From Arcuatula senhousia (Eukaryota; Mollusca; Bivalvia; Mytilida; Mytilidae), in NCBI GenBank assembly GCA_963971305.1, contig OZ020305.1, forward strand, positions 46,709,750-46,773,749: a DNA stretch of 64,000 nucleotides, in the 5' to 3' direction. Below, piece after piece: positions 13,401-24,851 of the stretch. Within the stretch, counting starts at the first letter, position 1. Each line of letters opens with the position of its first letter. The notes beneath the pieces were generated by a model. It saw only the letters and a list, made by a program, of their open reading frames with translations, was not told the DNA's origin and made no database searches. The translations under genes were made by a program, and so were the position numbers.

Positions 13401-15180
13401 TTTAAACTTAAGAAATATGTAAATGAGTACATGTACAGTAATTTGTTTTATTTTCTTCAATTAATGACATAAAGACCTAAGGTATTTCATTGTCTGCAAG
13501 ATGACTTTTTGTCTTCGACTTCATTACAGGTTGTTCATCTGGTGATTCCCAGTTTACTCCTCAGGAATGGACAGGTAATTTATAAACCAATAATGTCTTT
13601 CTCATTATCTTAGAAGTTTCTTAAATAGGTACATGTACATTTCTTTCATAGTTTTGTTGTTATCACACATTTTTTGTCAGCAACTACATGTTAAGGCCAT
13701 ATTAAGGATGATCTCTGGTCAATTTTTTAGATTTCTGTCAGATTTTCGGAATCCTGGATTTTACCATTAAAATATGGATATTTTTTTCGCCCAGCAACCC
13801 CCTAATTCCTTTTCATTATAAGGTTTATTGGGTCATTAAAAGCTAATTTACAAAATTTTATAGATTCCTTGTTATTTTTTCTAAAGTTTTTACCCTATAA
13901 CAAGCCTAATGCTAAACCTACATGTATGAAAAAGCCAGAGAAAGCTTTTTCCCAACATTTTGAACACTTATTATCTCGAAAACGAGTTCGGCAACCTATG
14001 TATTTTTTAAGCTTATTTAGTACCTTTACCTATGGTCTATTCATCAATTATATAAATTTAGATACCTTGTTATTTTCAAACTGACCAGAGAACATCCTTA
14101 ATTAAAGTGTTGTTCCTTTGCTTTGTTTTAGTTCATTATGTTTTATTTGATTTTGTGTTATGCATATATACACTCCATTTACCAACTTCAAAAATTTGAC
14201 AGAAAGCCCAGTAGATAGTATGAACTAATAAGTGTTTTCAATAGAATCACTTACATATTTCTTGATTATAGGGAAAAGTTAATAATTTTCTTTTCTTAGA
14301 CATGAAAAACTGCATGCATAGATTTTTGTGTGTTGAGTCGTAGCATTGAAAAAGTCGATAATCTTAGACATGAAAAACTGCATGGATAGATTTTTTTTTG
14401 TGTTGAGTCAAAGCATTTTTCATTGACAGATATGTTTGCCCAAATACCAGTATACAACAGTAAAATCAAATATGAGTTATATTTTGAAAGGTGAAACAAT
14501 AGTTTTTTTTTTAAAAAGTTAAGAAAACATTTATAATGCACTGGTTCAGTGTAAATATGTTAATTGATGAAAATCCCTATGAATGTTACAACTCAAAATT
14601 CAACCTTAATATAACCTTAAAACTCTTACAAGACTTCATCAGATTCTTATTATAGCCCCGCTTCCAAGAAGAGGGGTTTATACTGTTTTACCCTAGGTAG
14701 TCTACTTCCTGTTTTCTGAATAATTAGGTTTTTACACATAATGGACATAAATGCAAAATTTCCATCAAAAGCTTCCCAAGCAATTACAAGTGATAAAGGT
14801 CTGATATTTTGCATATATGATGTATAGTGATTTTATGTCCCGAGGTCAACTACTTCCTGTTTACAGAGTATTTAAACTTGTATGCATGGCATAGTTTGGG
14901 GACCAGGGTATCACTAGTGAGCATTAGCTCACAGATTTACTTATTTTCCTCTAATTATGCTAAGAATTTTTTATCTCATTGTCTTATTACTTGTATGAGT
15001 TAGTTTTCATTTTGACAACTTTGATATTTTTTAGTGCCGAACTTAGTAGCCAATGGTTATGCTGTTGCAGCTGTATGTATAGTTCTCCTGTTTTTAAAAC
15101 CAGATTATAAAAGACTTAAAGCTGAACAGAAGATGTTAGCAGAGAGAATTCTTAATATATCAGATGATCTACGATCCTAG
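10479..15180 (+). CDS. SLC49/FLVCR-like major facilitator transporter, C-terminal exons
   Basis: Four exons, 10479-10636, 11854-11948, 13530-13574 and 15035-15180, join in phase to 147 residues ending in TAG. The first encodes transmembrane segments and the family-typical stretch EMAVEVTYPVAEATSSGLL, close to the signature of the SLC49 group (FLVCR1/2, MFSD7/SLC49A3, DIRC2). The later exons give another hydrophobic helix (QGIIIVLVLQFLAQ), a Ser/Cys-rich loop ending QEWTVPN, a last helix (GYAVAAVCIVLLFL) and a charged tail. The short C-rich loop followed by a Trp recalls SLC49A3 more than FLVCR, but I cannot place it firmly. SLC49 proteins are plasma-membrane or lysosomal transporters with proposed heme, choline or pyridoxine substrates. 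About two thirds of the protein, N-terminal, is missing. AATAAA at 16007-16012 is a candidate poly(A) signal. Confidence 0.8.
10675..11480 (+). repeat. Dispersed repeat copy 1 (GTGCACATT hairpin plus AT-rich tail)
   Basis: It opens with an inverted repeat around TTTTTCATTGTGCACATT / AAAATGTGCACC and later contains TGGTTTAAACTGG, TATGAGAATATGAACC and CTTTCAATGCAAATGTAACT. The same order of diverged motifs is found at 42300-42970, showing two old copies of one element. It is in the intron after exon 10479-10636. Confidence 0.5.
12833..13069. mobile_element. Small TIR element (GCGTTCGA ends), MITE-like
   Basis: Left end GCGTTCGAAGTTCCCTCC...CAGCCTGGGT and right end ACCCTGGGTTTGAATGTCGAACGC are partly complementary. 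No clear target-site duplication was seen, so the class is open. It lies in an SLC49-like intron. Confidence 0.45.
13702..14101. mobile_element. ~400 bp TIR element (TTAAGGATG..TCTCTGGTCA ends)
   Basis: Left GGATGATCTCTGGTCA and right TGACCAGAGAACATCC are inverted with one mismatch, each bordered by TTAA. A TTAA or TA target duplication is possible, but TTAA is palindromic, so it may equally be part of the TIR. No transposase is inside; the 71-residue ORF within is AT-rich and unsupported. Confidence 0.65.
14297..14420 (+). repeat. ~66 bp tandem duplication
   Basis: CTTAGACATGAAAAACTGCA followed by GATTTTTGTGTGTTGAGTC and AGCATT occurs twice in a row with few changes, inside the last SLC49-like intron. 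Confidence 0.7.
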
Positions 15181-16865
15181 TTACCATAGAAACTAGTCAT
15201 GACCTTGACCTGAATGCCATGTGGTTGTGATGGGCTGACTGATAGTTTTTGCTTGTAGAAAAAATGTGTAGATGTTTCTAGTCAGTTATATGCAGAAAAC
15301 ATCAGGGTAGAATGCTTACATTAAATCATGGTGTTTAAAATAGAAAGATGTCCAATACATACACAACTAGAACAATTCTATTTTTAAGCAATAATGAATT
15401 TACATAAGTACCTCCATATATTTATACATTGTCTCCCTTTAAAGTTTGGGGATATATAGGGATCACCCTGTCTCTTTCTGTTAGCCATTGGCCACATACC
15501 TCCCAAGTGCACCTCCTCCTAAACCTCTTGATGGATTTTGACGAAACTGAACATGAAGGAAGTTTACCATATGAAGATGTGCATAAAGAAATTTTATTGC
15601 TCGTGGATATCATTCAGAGGAGATAATTGGTGTTAAAATGATTGGCTTGCAATATTTATCTCAATTGAACTCAAGATTTGCAAACTAAGTTGATCTCACC
15701 AAATAGTTTTCTCTTATGTTTATTTTCAAGACTATCTTTTTGCTAGACTATGTTTAGGAGAAATGAGTAGAATGACAGTAAAAAAAATGATTTTAGTGCT
15801 ATTTTTGTAACTGCTCGTAGGAGATTTTACCCATTATATGAAAGATATTTGTTGCAGTTACAGCATCGTTATAACCAATTGGAAAATATAAGATGCCAAC
15901 AGTTTAAGCTGCATATTGAAATTATTTAGTCTTTTTTTTTTTTTATTTGTAACAGTTTAGTTTTGGAATTCATAAAGTACTTTCTCTGGCATGACAGCCT
16001 GGTACCAATAAACTGGACATTAGATTTAAATATGGGCAATTACTTATCCAGTTTATCACTTTCTCCCATTCTTAACCACAGTTGAAATTACATGCACAAT
16101 TTAATCACCTGATGGTAGTTTCATTTCAACGAAAGTTTTCCGGCCATTTCAATTTTTTTTATGTTTTATCCGAAATTTCATTGGAGAAACAGGTTCTCTT
16201 TCCAAGAAGGTTGTGGATTAAATAATATTTTCATTCACGATAGTTATTTTTAATTTTTACAAGCCCCCCAAAGCTTGCATATTAAAAATAGAATAAAGCC
16301 ATCTTGGGGTGGAGAAATCATTAAATCCACTTCTGGCAAAAGAAAAAGCTTTATTTATATCATTAATTGGTATTGAAAAAAAAATTGAATAGACAATTGA
16401 TTATCACATATCTTACATTGTATTCTTTGTTATTATTATTATGACTGACAACCATTAACTGTCAATTCAATTTATTTTCTCAATACCAATACCCCGATTG
16501 CGAGTTCCAAAATAGCCGCCATTTTACCTCGATTTTACTGGAAAACTTGTACCTACTCTGTGATAAATCAAACAGGGAAACCTTGTCCTTTCTCTCCAAT
16601 CTCTTGGAAATGTTTGTTTTTATATTTCTTTAACCGTTACAAATTGATGAACAAAACTTTTTATTCAATTTTCTTTCAAATTTTCCTAAAATAAATCGGT
16701 AAACATGTTGCTTCCATTGCTCCCAATGTTCTAACGTCAGATCTTACCTCAGTTGACCTTTGACATTTGGACATTCTAAAATCCAAAATGTTCAGGAATG
16801 GATTAACTCGCGATTGGTCTATTGATGATTTAAAGGGACAAAAAACAGATAAGCAATTTCTTAAA
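15181..16865. other. 3' region of SLC49-like gene and intergenic DNA
   Basis: It probably includes the 3' UTR up to the poly(A) signal near 16007. The rest is unassigned AT-rich DNA. A 65-residue ORF at 15429-15626 lies in sequence that looks repetitive and matches no family I know. Confidence 0.5.
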
Positions 16866-16879
16866 CATTTAGATTTATT
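16866..16879. repeat. Target-site duplication, left copy
   Basis: CATTTAGATTTATT occurs here and again at 19858-19871, bracketing the composite ribozyme-bearing element. At least TTAGATTTATT (11 bp) is flanking sequence; the first three bases may belong to the element. Confidence 0.7.
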
Positions 16880-16929
16880 AAATAAAAGTTGACAACAACA
16901 CTTCTCAGGATGCAAAGTCTATATTTTAT

Positions 16930-16972
16930 TTGATCGACTAGTTTCGGCAGTTACCTGCCGTCATCAGGACAA
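16930..16972 (-). ncRNA. Hammerhead-ribozyme-like motif, inverted copy
   Basis: Read on the minus strand: CTGATGA, then a stem CGGCAG-GTAA-CTGCCG, then AAACTAGTC. It is identical to the motifs in the two direct copies. Confidence 0.5.
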
Positions 16973-18693
16973 TTTTACTAAGAAAATACTGAGCTTAAGT
17001 AGAATTGTAGGTTTACATAATTAAGTAAAATTGTAGGTTTACATAATGTGACGTCATAATATACATTGGTAACCCTAAGCAACAAAGGTTCTTTATAGGT
17101 AAATTGAAATGTTACTGTAAACCAAAATAATGTTACTGTAAACAAAACTAAAATGTTACTGTAAACAAGGTCTTGCTTGTACTACATCAGATATTTATTT
17201 GTCTTTATCTTTTGAAATGCTGTTGAATTATTTTAATAATGTTTCTTCTGGTGGGCACACTACCTAAGTACCCTACCACTTCTATTGGCTTCACACCTTG
17301 ACCATGATGCTACTACTTCCAACAGCGTCAGGAATCTTAAGGTAAAAGGTTGCCGCATTTAGAAATTGTTTTTCTTAATCATGCATGTGGTCATTTATTG
17401 AGTTACAACAGTTTTTGTGAGATTAGTTCGTAGGTTCCTTTTAAAAATTGTTTTTATTTTCAGATAAATTCACTTTCATTTACTTTCATGCCATGTAGGT
17501 TTTGGAGAGGCAACTTTTTCTTTTTCTTTTTTGGATATTTGTTCCTTAATCTTGAAGGTTCAGTAGGTTCCGATTCTTTTTTCTCCTATTGAATAATTGT
17601 TGGTCGCTGATGCTGGCCGTAATGTTGTTTCTTTTGTTTCAATAAATTCTTGTGGCGTATGACTCAAGGTGCAGGTGGCTGATTCTATCAGCGCAGGTTT
17701 GCAGCAGTGGATCCGAGGATGCAGGGGTTCACAGTAGAGAGGTAAAATGCAAAAGGGTAGGTGAACCAACACTGTTAACGTTGATCTGTAGGTAATTCTC
17801 CCTTGAAGTGGATACCTATACCCTGAATACGACAGCCCTGCATACCTATAGGTATCCACTTCAAGGGAGAATTACCTACAGATCAACGTTAACAGTGTTG
17901 GTTCACCTACCCTTTTGCATTTTACCTCTCTACTGTGAACCCCTGCATCCTCGGATCCACTGCTGCAAACCTGCGCTGATAGAATCAGCCACCTGCACCT
18001 TGAGTCATACGCCACAAGAATTTATTGAAACAAAAGAAACAACATTACGGCCAGCATCAGCGACCAACAATTATTCAATAGGAGAAAAAAGAATCGGAAC
18101 CTACTGAACCTTCAAGATTAAGGAACAAATATCCAAAAAAGAAAAAGAAAAAGTTGCCTCTCCAAAACCTACATGGCATGAAAGTAAATGAAAGTGAATT
18201 TATCTGAAAATAAAAACAATTTTTAAAAGGAACCTACGAACTAATCTCACAAAAACTGTTGTAACTCAATAAATGACCACATGCATGATTAAGAAAAACA
18301 ATTTCTAAATGCGGCAACCTTTTACCTTAAGATTCCTGACGCTGTTGGAAGTAGTAGCATCATGGTCAAGGTGTGAAGCCAATAGAAGTGGTAGGGTACT
18401 TAGGTAGTGTGCCCACCAGAAGAAACATTATTAAAATAATTCAACAGCATTTCAAAAGATAAAGACAAATAAATATCTGATGTAGTACAAGCAAGACCTT
18501 GTTTACAGTAACATTTTAGTTTTGTTTACAGTAACATTATTTTGGTTTACAGTAACATTTCAATTTACCTATAAAGAACCTTTGTTGCTTAGGGTTACCA
18601 ATGTATATTATGACGTCACATTATGTAAACCTACAATTTTACTTAATTATGTAAACCTACAATTCTACTTAAGCTCAGTATTTTCTTAGTAAA

Positions 18694-18735
18694 ATTGTCC
18701 TGATGACGGCAGGTAACTGCCGAAACTAGTCGATC
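18694..18735 (+). ncRNA. Hammerhead-ribozyme-like motif, direct copy 1
   Basis: CTGATGA at 18700-18706, a strong stem-loop CGGCAG-GTAA-CTGCCG, then (G)AAACTAGTC. The core resembles the hammerheads of Penelope-like elements, with ACTAGT as a minimal stem III. If the whole CGGCAG stem pairs, the G of the GAAA core is used in the stem; otherwise one C is bulged. Stem I is weak. Activity is therefore uncertain. Confidence 0.5.
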
Positions 18736-19660
18736 AAATAAAATATAGACTTTGCATCCTGAGAAGTGTTGTTGTCAACTTTTATTTATTTTACCCTGAA
18801 TACGACAGCCCTGCATACCTATAGGTATCCACTTCAAGGGAGAATTACCTACAGATCAACGTTAACAGTGTTGGTTCACCTACCCTTTTGCATTTTACCT
18901 CTCTACTGTGAACCCCTGCATCCTCGGATCCACTGCTGCAAACCTGCGCTGATAGAATCAGCCACCTGCACCTTGAGTCATACGCCACAAGAATTTATTG
19001 AAACAAAAGAAACAACATTACGGCCAGCATCAGCGACCAACAATTATTCAATAGGAGAAAAAAGAATCGGAACCTACTGAACCTTCAAGATTAAGGAACA
19101 AATATCCAAAAAAGAAAAAGAAAAAGTTGCCTCTCCAAAACCTACATGGCATGAAAGTAAATGAAAGTGAATTTATCTGAAAATAAAAACAATTTTTAAA
19201 AGGAACCTACGAACTAATCTCACAAAAACTGTTGTAACTCAATAAATGACCACATGCATGATTAAGAAAAACAATTTCTAAATGCGGCAACCTTTTACCT
19301 TAAGATTCCTGACGCTGTTGGAAGTAGTAGCATCATGGTCAAGGTGTGAAGCCAATAGAAGTGGTAGGGTACTTAGGTAGTGTGCCCACCAGAAGAAACA
19401 TTATTAAAATAATTCAACAGCATTTCAAAAGATAAAGACAAATAAATATCTGATGTAGTACAAGCAAGACCTTGTTTACAGTAACATTTTAGTTTTGTTT
19501 ACAGTAACATTATTTTGGTTTACAGTAACATTTCAATTTACCTATAAAGAACCTTTGTTGCTTAGGGTTACCAATGTATATTATGACGTCACATTATGTA
19601 CAATTTTACTTAATTATGTAAACCTACAATTCTACTTAAGCTCAGTATTTTCTTAGTAAA

Positions 19661-19702
19661 ATTGTCCTGATGACGGCAGGTAACTGCCGAAACTAGTCGA
19701 TC
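19661..19702 (+). ncRNA. Hammerhead-ribozyme-like motif, direct copy 2
   Basis: Same motif as at 18694-18735, with CTGATGA at 19667-19673. Confidence 0.5.
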
Positions 19703-19857
19703 AAATAAAATATAGACTTTGCATCCTGAGAAGTGTTGTTGTCAACTTTTATTTATTTTACCCTGAATACGACAGCCCTGCATACCTATAGGTATCCACT
19801 TCAAGGGAGAATTACCTACAGATCAACGTTAACAGTGTTGGTTCACCTACCCTTTTG

Positions 19858-19871
19858 CATTTAGATTTATT
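19858..19871. repeat. Target-site duplication, right copy
   Basis: CATTTAGATTTATT, matching 16866-16879. Confidence 0.7.
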
Positions 19872-20309
19872 GTCCAGTATATGTTTACCACTTGAAATTT
19901 CAAAATATGGGTTTTTTTATTTGAAAATTATGTAAACACATGTTTATGAATATATGCATCTGTTTATATTGAAAGTTTTTATTCCTGTTGAAAACAATGT
20001 CATGAGATCATAAATGTATCCAATGTAGGCCAAATGTGATAAGATTATGAATACATTTTTTGGGCATAATATTCAGTATTATGTAACTTATCTATTATTG
20101 GAAATAAGGTTGACCCATGGTCATAATTGTCAATTATGAAATTACATTTAGCTCTCAAAATTTTTTTTAGTAACCACCATGATTTAAGACAAAAGAATTA
20201 GTTTAGTGTATACAAGTGTACAGTTTTGACAATTTGAAAATGTATAGATACTAAATCGGGACTGAAAATTCAGTTTGGTAATTAGACAGATTTTACTGTA
20301 TGTATAGTA

Positions 20310-21017
20310 GGGCGCATTTCAATTGAGCGAATTTGAAAATTACCCTTGTTTTCATTTGAGCGAATTTTTGTATTTCAATTGAGCGAATAAGTTTTCCAGG
20401 TAAATGTAGGTAAATAAAGGTAAATTACTATAAAATGTATACAATTATAATGAAGAAGAGGACTTAAACTTCTAATTCGAAGCGGCTTGTTTTTAACAGA
20501 TATGTATTTAAATTAAAAAAATTACAAAAATATAATAAATAAAAACATACATATAATCTAAAATCATTTGTTCTTTAGTGCTTGCGAAAAACACAGCCAA
20601 AACTTTCGATTAGCTGTGTCAATACCTTGATTTCTTTCATTCTAAGAATAGAGTTTTCATTTTAAAAAAATAAGGTATCAATTGTTCATCAAAGTCAGTC
20701 CAGATGGTACTTCTATTCTAATGTTTTATTTCAAAACTTTCTTTCAGTTGGAATCTGACAATATTTTATACTTTACTATACTTTGAAATATTATTTTGTT
20801 AAACATATTGTTTGTATAATTTTGCTCTATTTACATGCAAAATCTATTTGTAAACTTAAAAATACTATTGAAAATGATTGTTATAATTATATGTAATAAC
20901 AAAATTTATCTGTAATTTACCTGTAAAAAAATCGCTCAAATGAAATTTTTCTCTCGCTCAAATGAAACTTTTTTTTCGCTCAATTGAAAGGTCAATTCGC
21001 TCAAATGAAGTGCACCA
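20310..21017. mobile_element. hAT-like MITE with 8 bp target duplication
   Basis: The termini GGGCGCATTTCAATTGAGCG and the complement of CGCTCAAATGAAGTGCACCA form imperfect TIRs. The 8 bp GTATAGTA flanks both sides (20302-20309 and 21018-21025), as expected for hAT insertions. Subterminal copies of (A/T)TTGAGCGAA recur three times on the left and, inverted, four times on the right, resembling hAT transposase-binding repeats. The interior is AT-rich without a transposase. Confidence 0.85.
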
Positions 21018-21025
21018 GTATAGTA

Positions 21026-24000
21026 GAACTTTATTTGGAGAATCTTCACACTAGAAATTTAAATACTCTGTTAAGATGCAAGCACTTTAGTATGACTATT
21101 TGCGGAATTTATTGGTGATTTCTTAATTTGATCTAGAGTATTGCTTTTATTTATCGTTTTATAATATCCTATAACATAGTGATGCTTTTACTGGTGAGTG
21201 TTGGTGCATGTTTGTATCTCATAAATTTTATGAGGAAATGCTTTATTACAAAACTATCAAAACTGCTTTGTTTATTTGAACCTTTTAACTAAATACTGCA
21301 TTTGTAGAAAGATCTTATATCAGAGCAGTTTTCAAGTTAGATCATTTTTTTTCTCTTTTTATGTTTAAAATGAGTGAGACAGCATTATGAGAGTTTAGAT
21401 TTTAGATTTTTCATATGATAGTGGCTGATGATTGTAGTAAGTAAGATATGTTTTACTGATTGATCTTATTTTAATTCCATACTTTTCTTTTTTATGATAA
21501 TCAAACTTATTTTATAAACTTTGTGATTTTAATCATGCTATTATGTTACAATAATGTGATTCTTAATGATTTTCTTTTATATGTTGTTGTTTTCTAATTT
21601 TTACATTTTTTAATAAATATGCTAGACTATTTTATTGTATTAATCTTCTCTTTCAAGTACCCTATGTTGTTTGGAAAATGCCCAGACCTTAAAGTCTTTT
21701 AATAAATAAATCAAAATGAGATGTTGAATAAGTGTATTTGATGTAATATTGACTATGAGACCACTAGTAATTTGACACTGTTAAGAATTTTCTAGATCAC
21801 CTCACAGAGTAAGAGGGGCTTATGTGATACCCCAAGTGTACACCACTTCCACTTACAGTTGAACGGTTAAAGTAAATTCCATATTTACTGACAAGTGACA
21901 TATCAACCATAAAGTAGTTGGACCTAGTAATGCTCAGCACAATGCATGCTTTGGATGCTTGCTGTGACCTTTATCACACCATATTACCTGTTACGTCGAA
22001 AATTTAAATATAAAAATGAAATGATACATCAGAACCCACTGGATTATACACTGGGTGTTGATGTATCATTTTCTTTTGTTATTTAAATGAGAAAAGATGG
22101 GTTTTGACCGTATGCATCAAGTTTTCATGTATTATGTAATAAGGTGTTTATAAGTTCTGCAAGAATGACCACTTATAGAAGAATGGTTACCAGTTATGTC
22201 CATTCTTACTAAACAAAAAATGCCACATCAATCATATTGGTATGGTAGGTCTAACTAGGGATGCTTAGCAAGATGCATGCTTTAGATGTTGGCCATGAAA
22301 TTCTTTTTCTGCTTGGATGACCATGTAAAATTCCAGCATATAAAAAAAATGTAACTTTGTAATTGATAGATTACCTACATTTTGAGTCTGAGCATACAAG
22401 GATTGGTGAAGACTTTTGACATTGAACTTTGACCTCAAGGTAAAATAAAAGTTTTTAGACCACTAGTAATATTTTGTCATTTTTTCTAAAAGTTTTATCT
22501 CTTTTGCCTTGACTTTTCATATTTTTCCTATTTGATAATGTTAAGAGGTTGATAATTTATTAGATCACTTTATCGAAGGACTTTTGAGCTATTGCTTTCA
22601 TAAAGCATGCACCGCCTGAACATTCAACTACTCAAAAATAAAAAGCTACGCCGAGCACAGCATGATACGACCATAACAAGTTGAACCCTGTTAATTGGAG
22701 GCCCAATATGGATAGTCTATTGTAAAAAAATTTTCAGTCATATAAAAATTCTGTAACCACCTAACAAAGTGCAACCAAACTTGATAATGATATGGCATGT
22801 GTTTGATATGTATTAAGAATTCTCAAGTCACTCAACCATAAAAATCAAGATATGGGGATGCAACTGTGCTAAGCTACTACTGGGGCATATGCATACCAAG
22901 TTCCATCAACCGAGGACTTATAGTTTTTGAGATATGGAGGTGCGTGCAAAACTTTAACATTGCTATTATGTGTATTGAAATTGTCAACTCACTCAACCAG
23001 AGTCTAAAGATGGGAAAGCAACTGTGCTTAGCTACTACTGGGGCATATGCATAACAAGTATCATCAACCTATGACTCAGTTCTTGAGATATGGAGGTGCT
23101 CATAAAACCTTAACACAACAGCTAATGCTGTCAGTAAAGTATAACCTATACCTTGCTCTGCTTGGTAGGCAGGACAAAAATTACTAGAATTCATTTCTTT
23201 TAAGTATTGATTTTATTAATCTTTTTAAAAGACATTAATAGGTTACATTTTTTTCAGATTATAATCAAATACAGTTTCACAGAGCCTCACAATGTTTAAC
23301 TTATCTTCATATTTTCACACATCTGTTCACAGACTGTCATATAAATGTATAAATGAACAAATTTATGCAGACTCAACTTATGTTGTTGGAAAATTATCTT
23401 AAAACTGAAGTTAACTAATACATGATGAACAAATGAATATTTGTCTTAAACAAGTCTTTTAGATCAATTGAAACATGAAAACAGTATAAATAGAAATATT
23501 GCATTCAAACTTAAACAAAACACAACAACATATAAATATATATTGCAATCATTCATAATCATAGAATAACAAAACATTTATGTAGACAAAATTTAAACAT
23601 TGCATTTTGCTGCCATCAACTTACATGCTGACAATGCTGAGGAAGTTAATACTAAAATAAGTAAGTACACCCCCCAATTAATAAAATGAAAAATGTTAGA
23701 CTGCACAAAATGGATTATTTAGTCCTTCTTTGGACCTACCCTCTATTAAATATTTCCCTTTTTACAAATTTGTTCTTTTTAAACATTTTTTCAGAGAACA
23801 ATATTCTATTGTTTCAAACAAAATCATGGCTTGAGGAACTCTGTCTGATATTTCAATTAGAAATATGTTTAGAGTGCATTTAGCCGTTGCATTTGACATA
23901 AGAGTAGTGGCTCCTGAGTCAATATGTTACCCATGCTTCACCAGCTTTAATAAGTGTAAGTTCATTAAATTTGATGCAGGCTTTAAGAGTTGTGCTTCGA

Positions 24001-24851
24001 GTACCAATTTCATCCCAACATATCCAAGTTATTCAGAACTTGTAACCCAAAAACCCAATATAAAGCTTCTAGCTTCAACTTAGTAAGTTTCATGAAATTC
24101 TATCAAGGCATATGCCCTGAACATAATTTCAGATGGAAAGAAGCCAGAATTTCATAGTCCCCTTAGGCTACTTAAATGAAAGGTCCGACAAAAATGTGTA
24201 ATACTGTATCTGTCCATGGTTTAGGCATAGCTAAAGAAATAAAAAATAATTCATAAAATCTCAGATCATCCAATAGTTAAGAGTACAACAGACAAAACAT
24301 TTTACAAAGTTTGATAGTTTATTCTTTGTCCATGTATAATGTACTAATAATTGTTAACAAAGTTTCATTAAGTTCTTACATCTTGTTTTAGACAAAGTCT
24401 CTCTTAAAATTAACCTGAGTATGACAAATGTGCTGACCTTAAAATTTTTTACCCAAAACAAAGTTGGCAGGTCATAAAAATGATCTCTTTGATTTCACAA
24501 AAGGATACCCCCCTTTATACTAAATTCCATATTGCCAAAAAAACTCAAGTCCAATTATCATCCCTGAAATATACTTAAGAGTAATAAAAATGCTTAAATG
24601 CACATCTCTATATGATGTACTTCCTTCATCTAAAGTTTAATCAGAATCCATCAAGCAGTTTAGAAAGAGTTGTGCTTAAGAGACATATGAACAGATGGAC
24701 AGACCGACAGGCAGACAGGATAATTCCCATATACTCCCTAAAACTTTGTTTACAGGAGGTACAATAAAATGGTTTTGAAACATCATATTAAACATTCATT
24801 GGACAATGCCTTCTAAATCACAATTAAATAATGCCCTAAAATAAATTATTA
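21026..24851. other. Intergenic DNA between SLC49-like and THG1L 3' ends
   Basis: It contains a short hairpin (about 22017-22070, ATGATACATCA...TGATGTATCAT), a 158 bp tandem pair at 22826-23110, and mixed repeats near 24450-24760. The part nearest 24851 is probably THG1L 3' UTR; a minus-strand AATAAA is at about 24313-24318. No gene recognised. Confidence 0.5.
22826..23110 (+). repeat. 158 bp tandem pair
   Basis: CAACTGTGCTAAGCTACTAC, GGGGCATATGCATA and TTGAGATATGGAGGTGC occur in the same order at 22861 and 23019, with moderate divergence. Confidence 0.7.

Larger units (their letters stand above)
16880..19857 (+). mobile_element. Composite hammerhead-like retroelement: one inverted, two direct, one truncated unit
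   Basis: The unit is 967-973 bp. It is present inverted at about 16880-17820 (lacking its first ~28 bases), direct at 17821-18793, direct at 18794-19760 (6 bp shorter) and truncated at 19761-19857. Copies are almost identical, so insertion is recent. Each unit carries a hammerhead-like motif near its 3' end and a non-conserved ORF of ~100 codons; no reverse transcriptase is present. Inverted-plus-direct arrangement, partial terminal copies and a duplication of more than 10 bp are typical of Penelope-like elements and the ribozyme-bearing repeats they can mobilise. I infer a non-autonomous member of that group. Chance segmental duplication is less likely because the target duplication fits the outer borders. 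Confidence 0.75.

Noticed and set aside
15429..15626. 65-codon ORF after the SLC49-like stop
   Set aside because: Both strands are open there, no family match, and it lies in probable 3' UTR or repeat.
17560..19080. Three near-identical 99-104 codon ORFs in the composite element
   Set aside because: They are the same sequence copied with the element; near-identity reflects recent duplication, not selection, and no known domain is seen.
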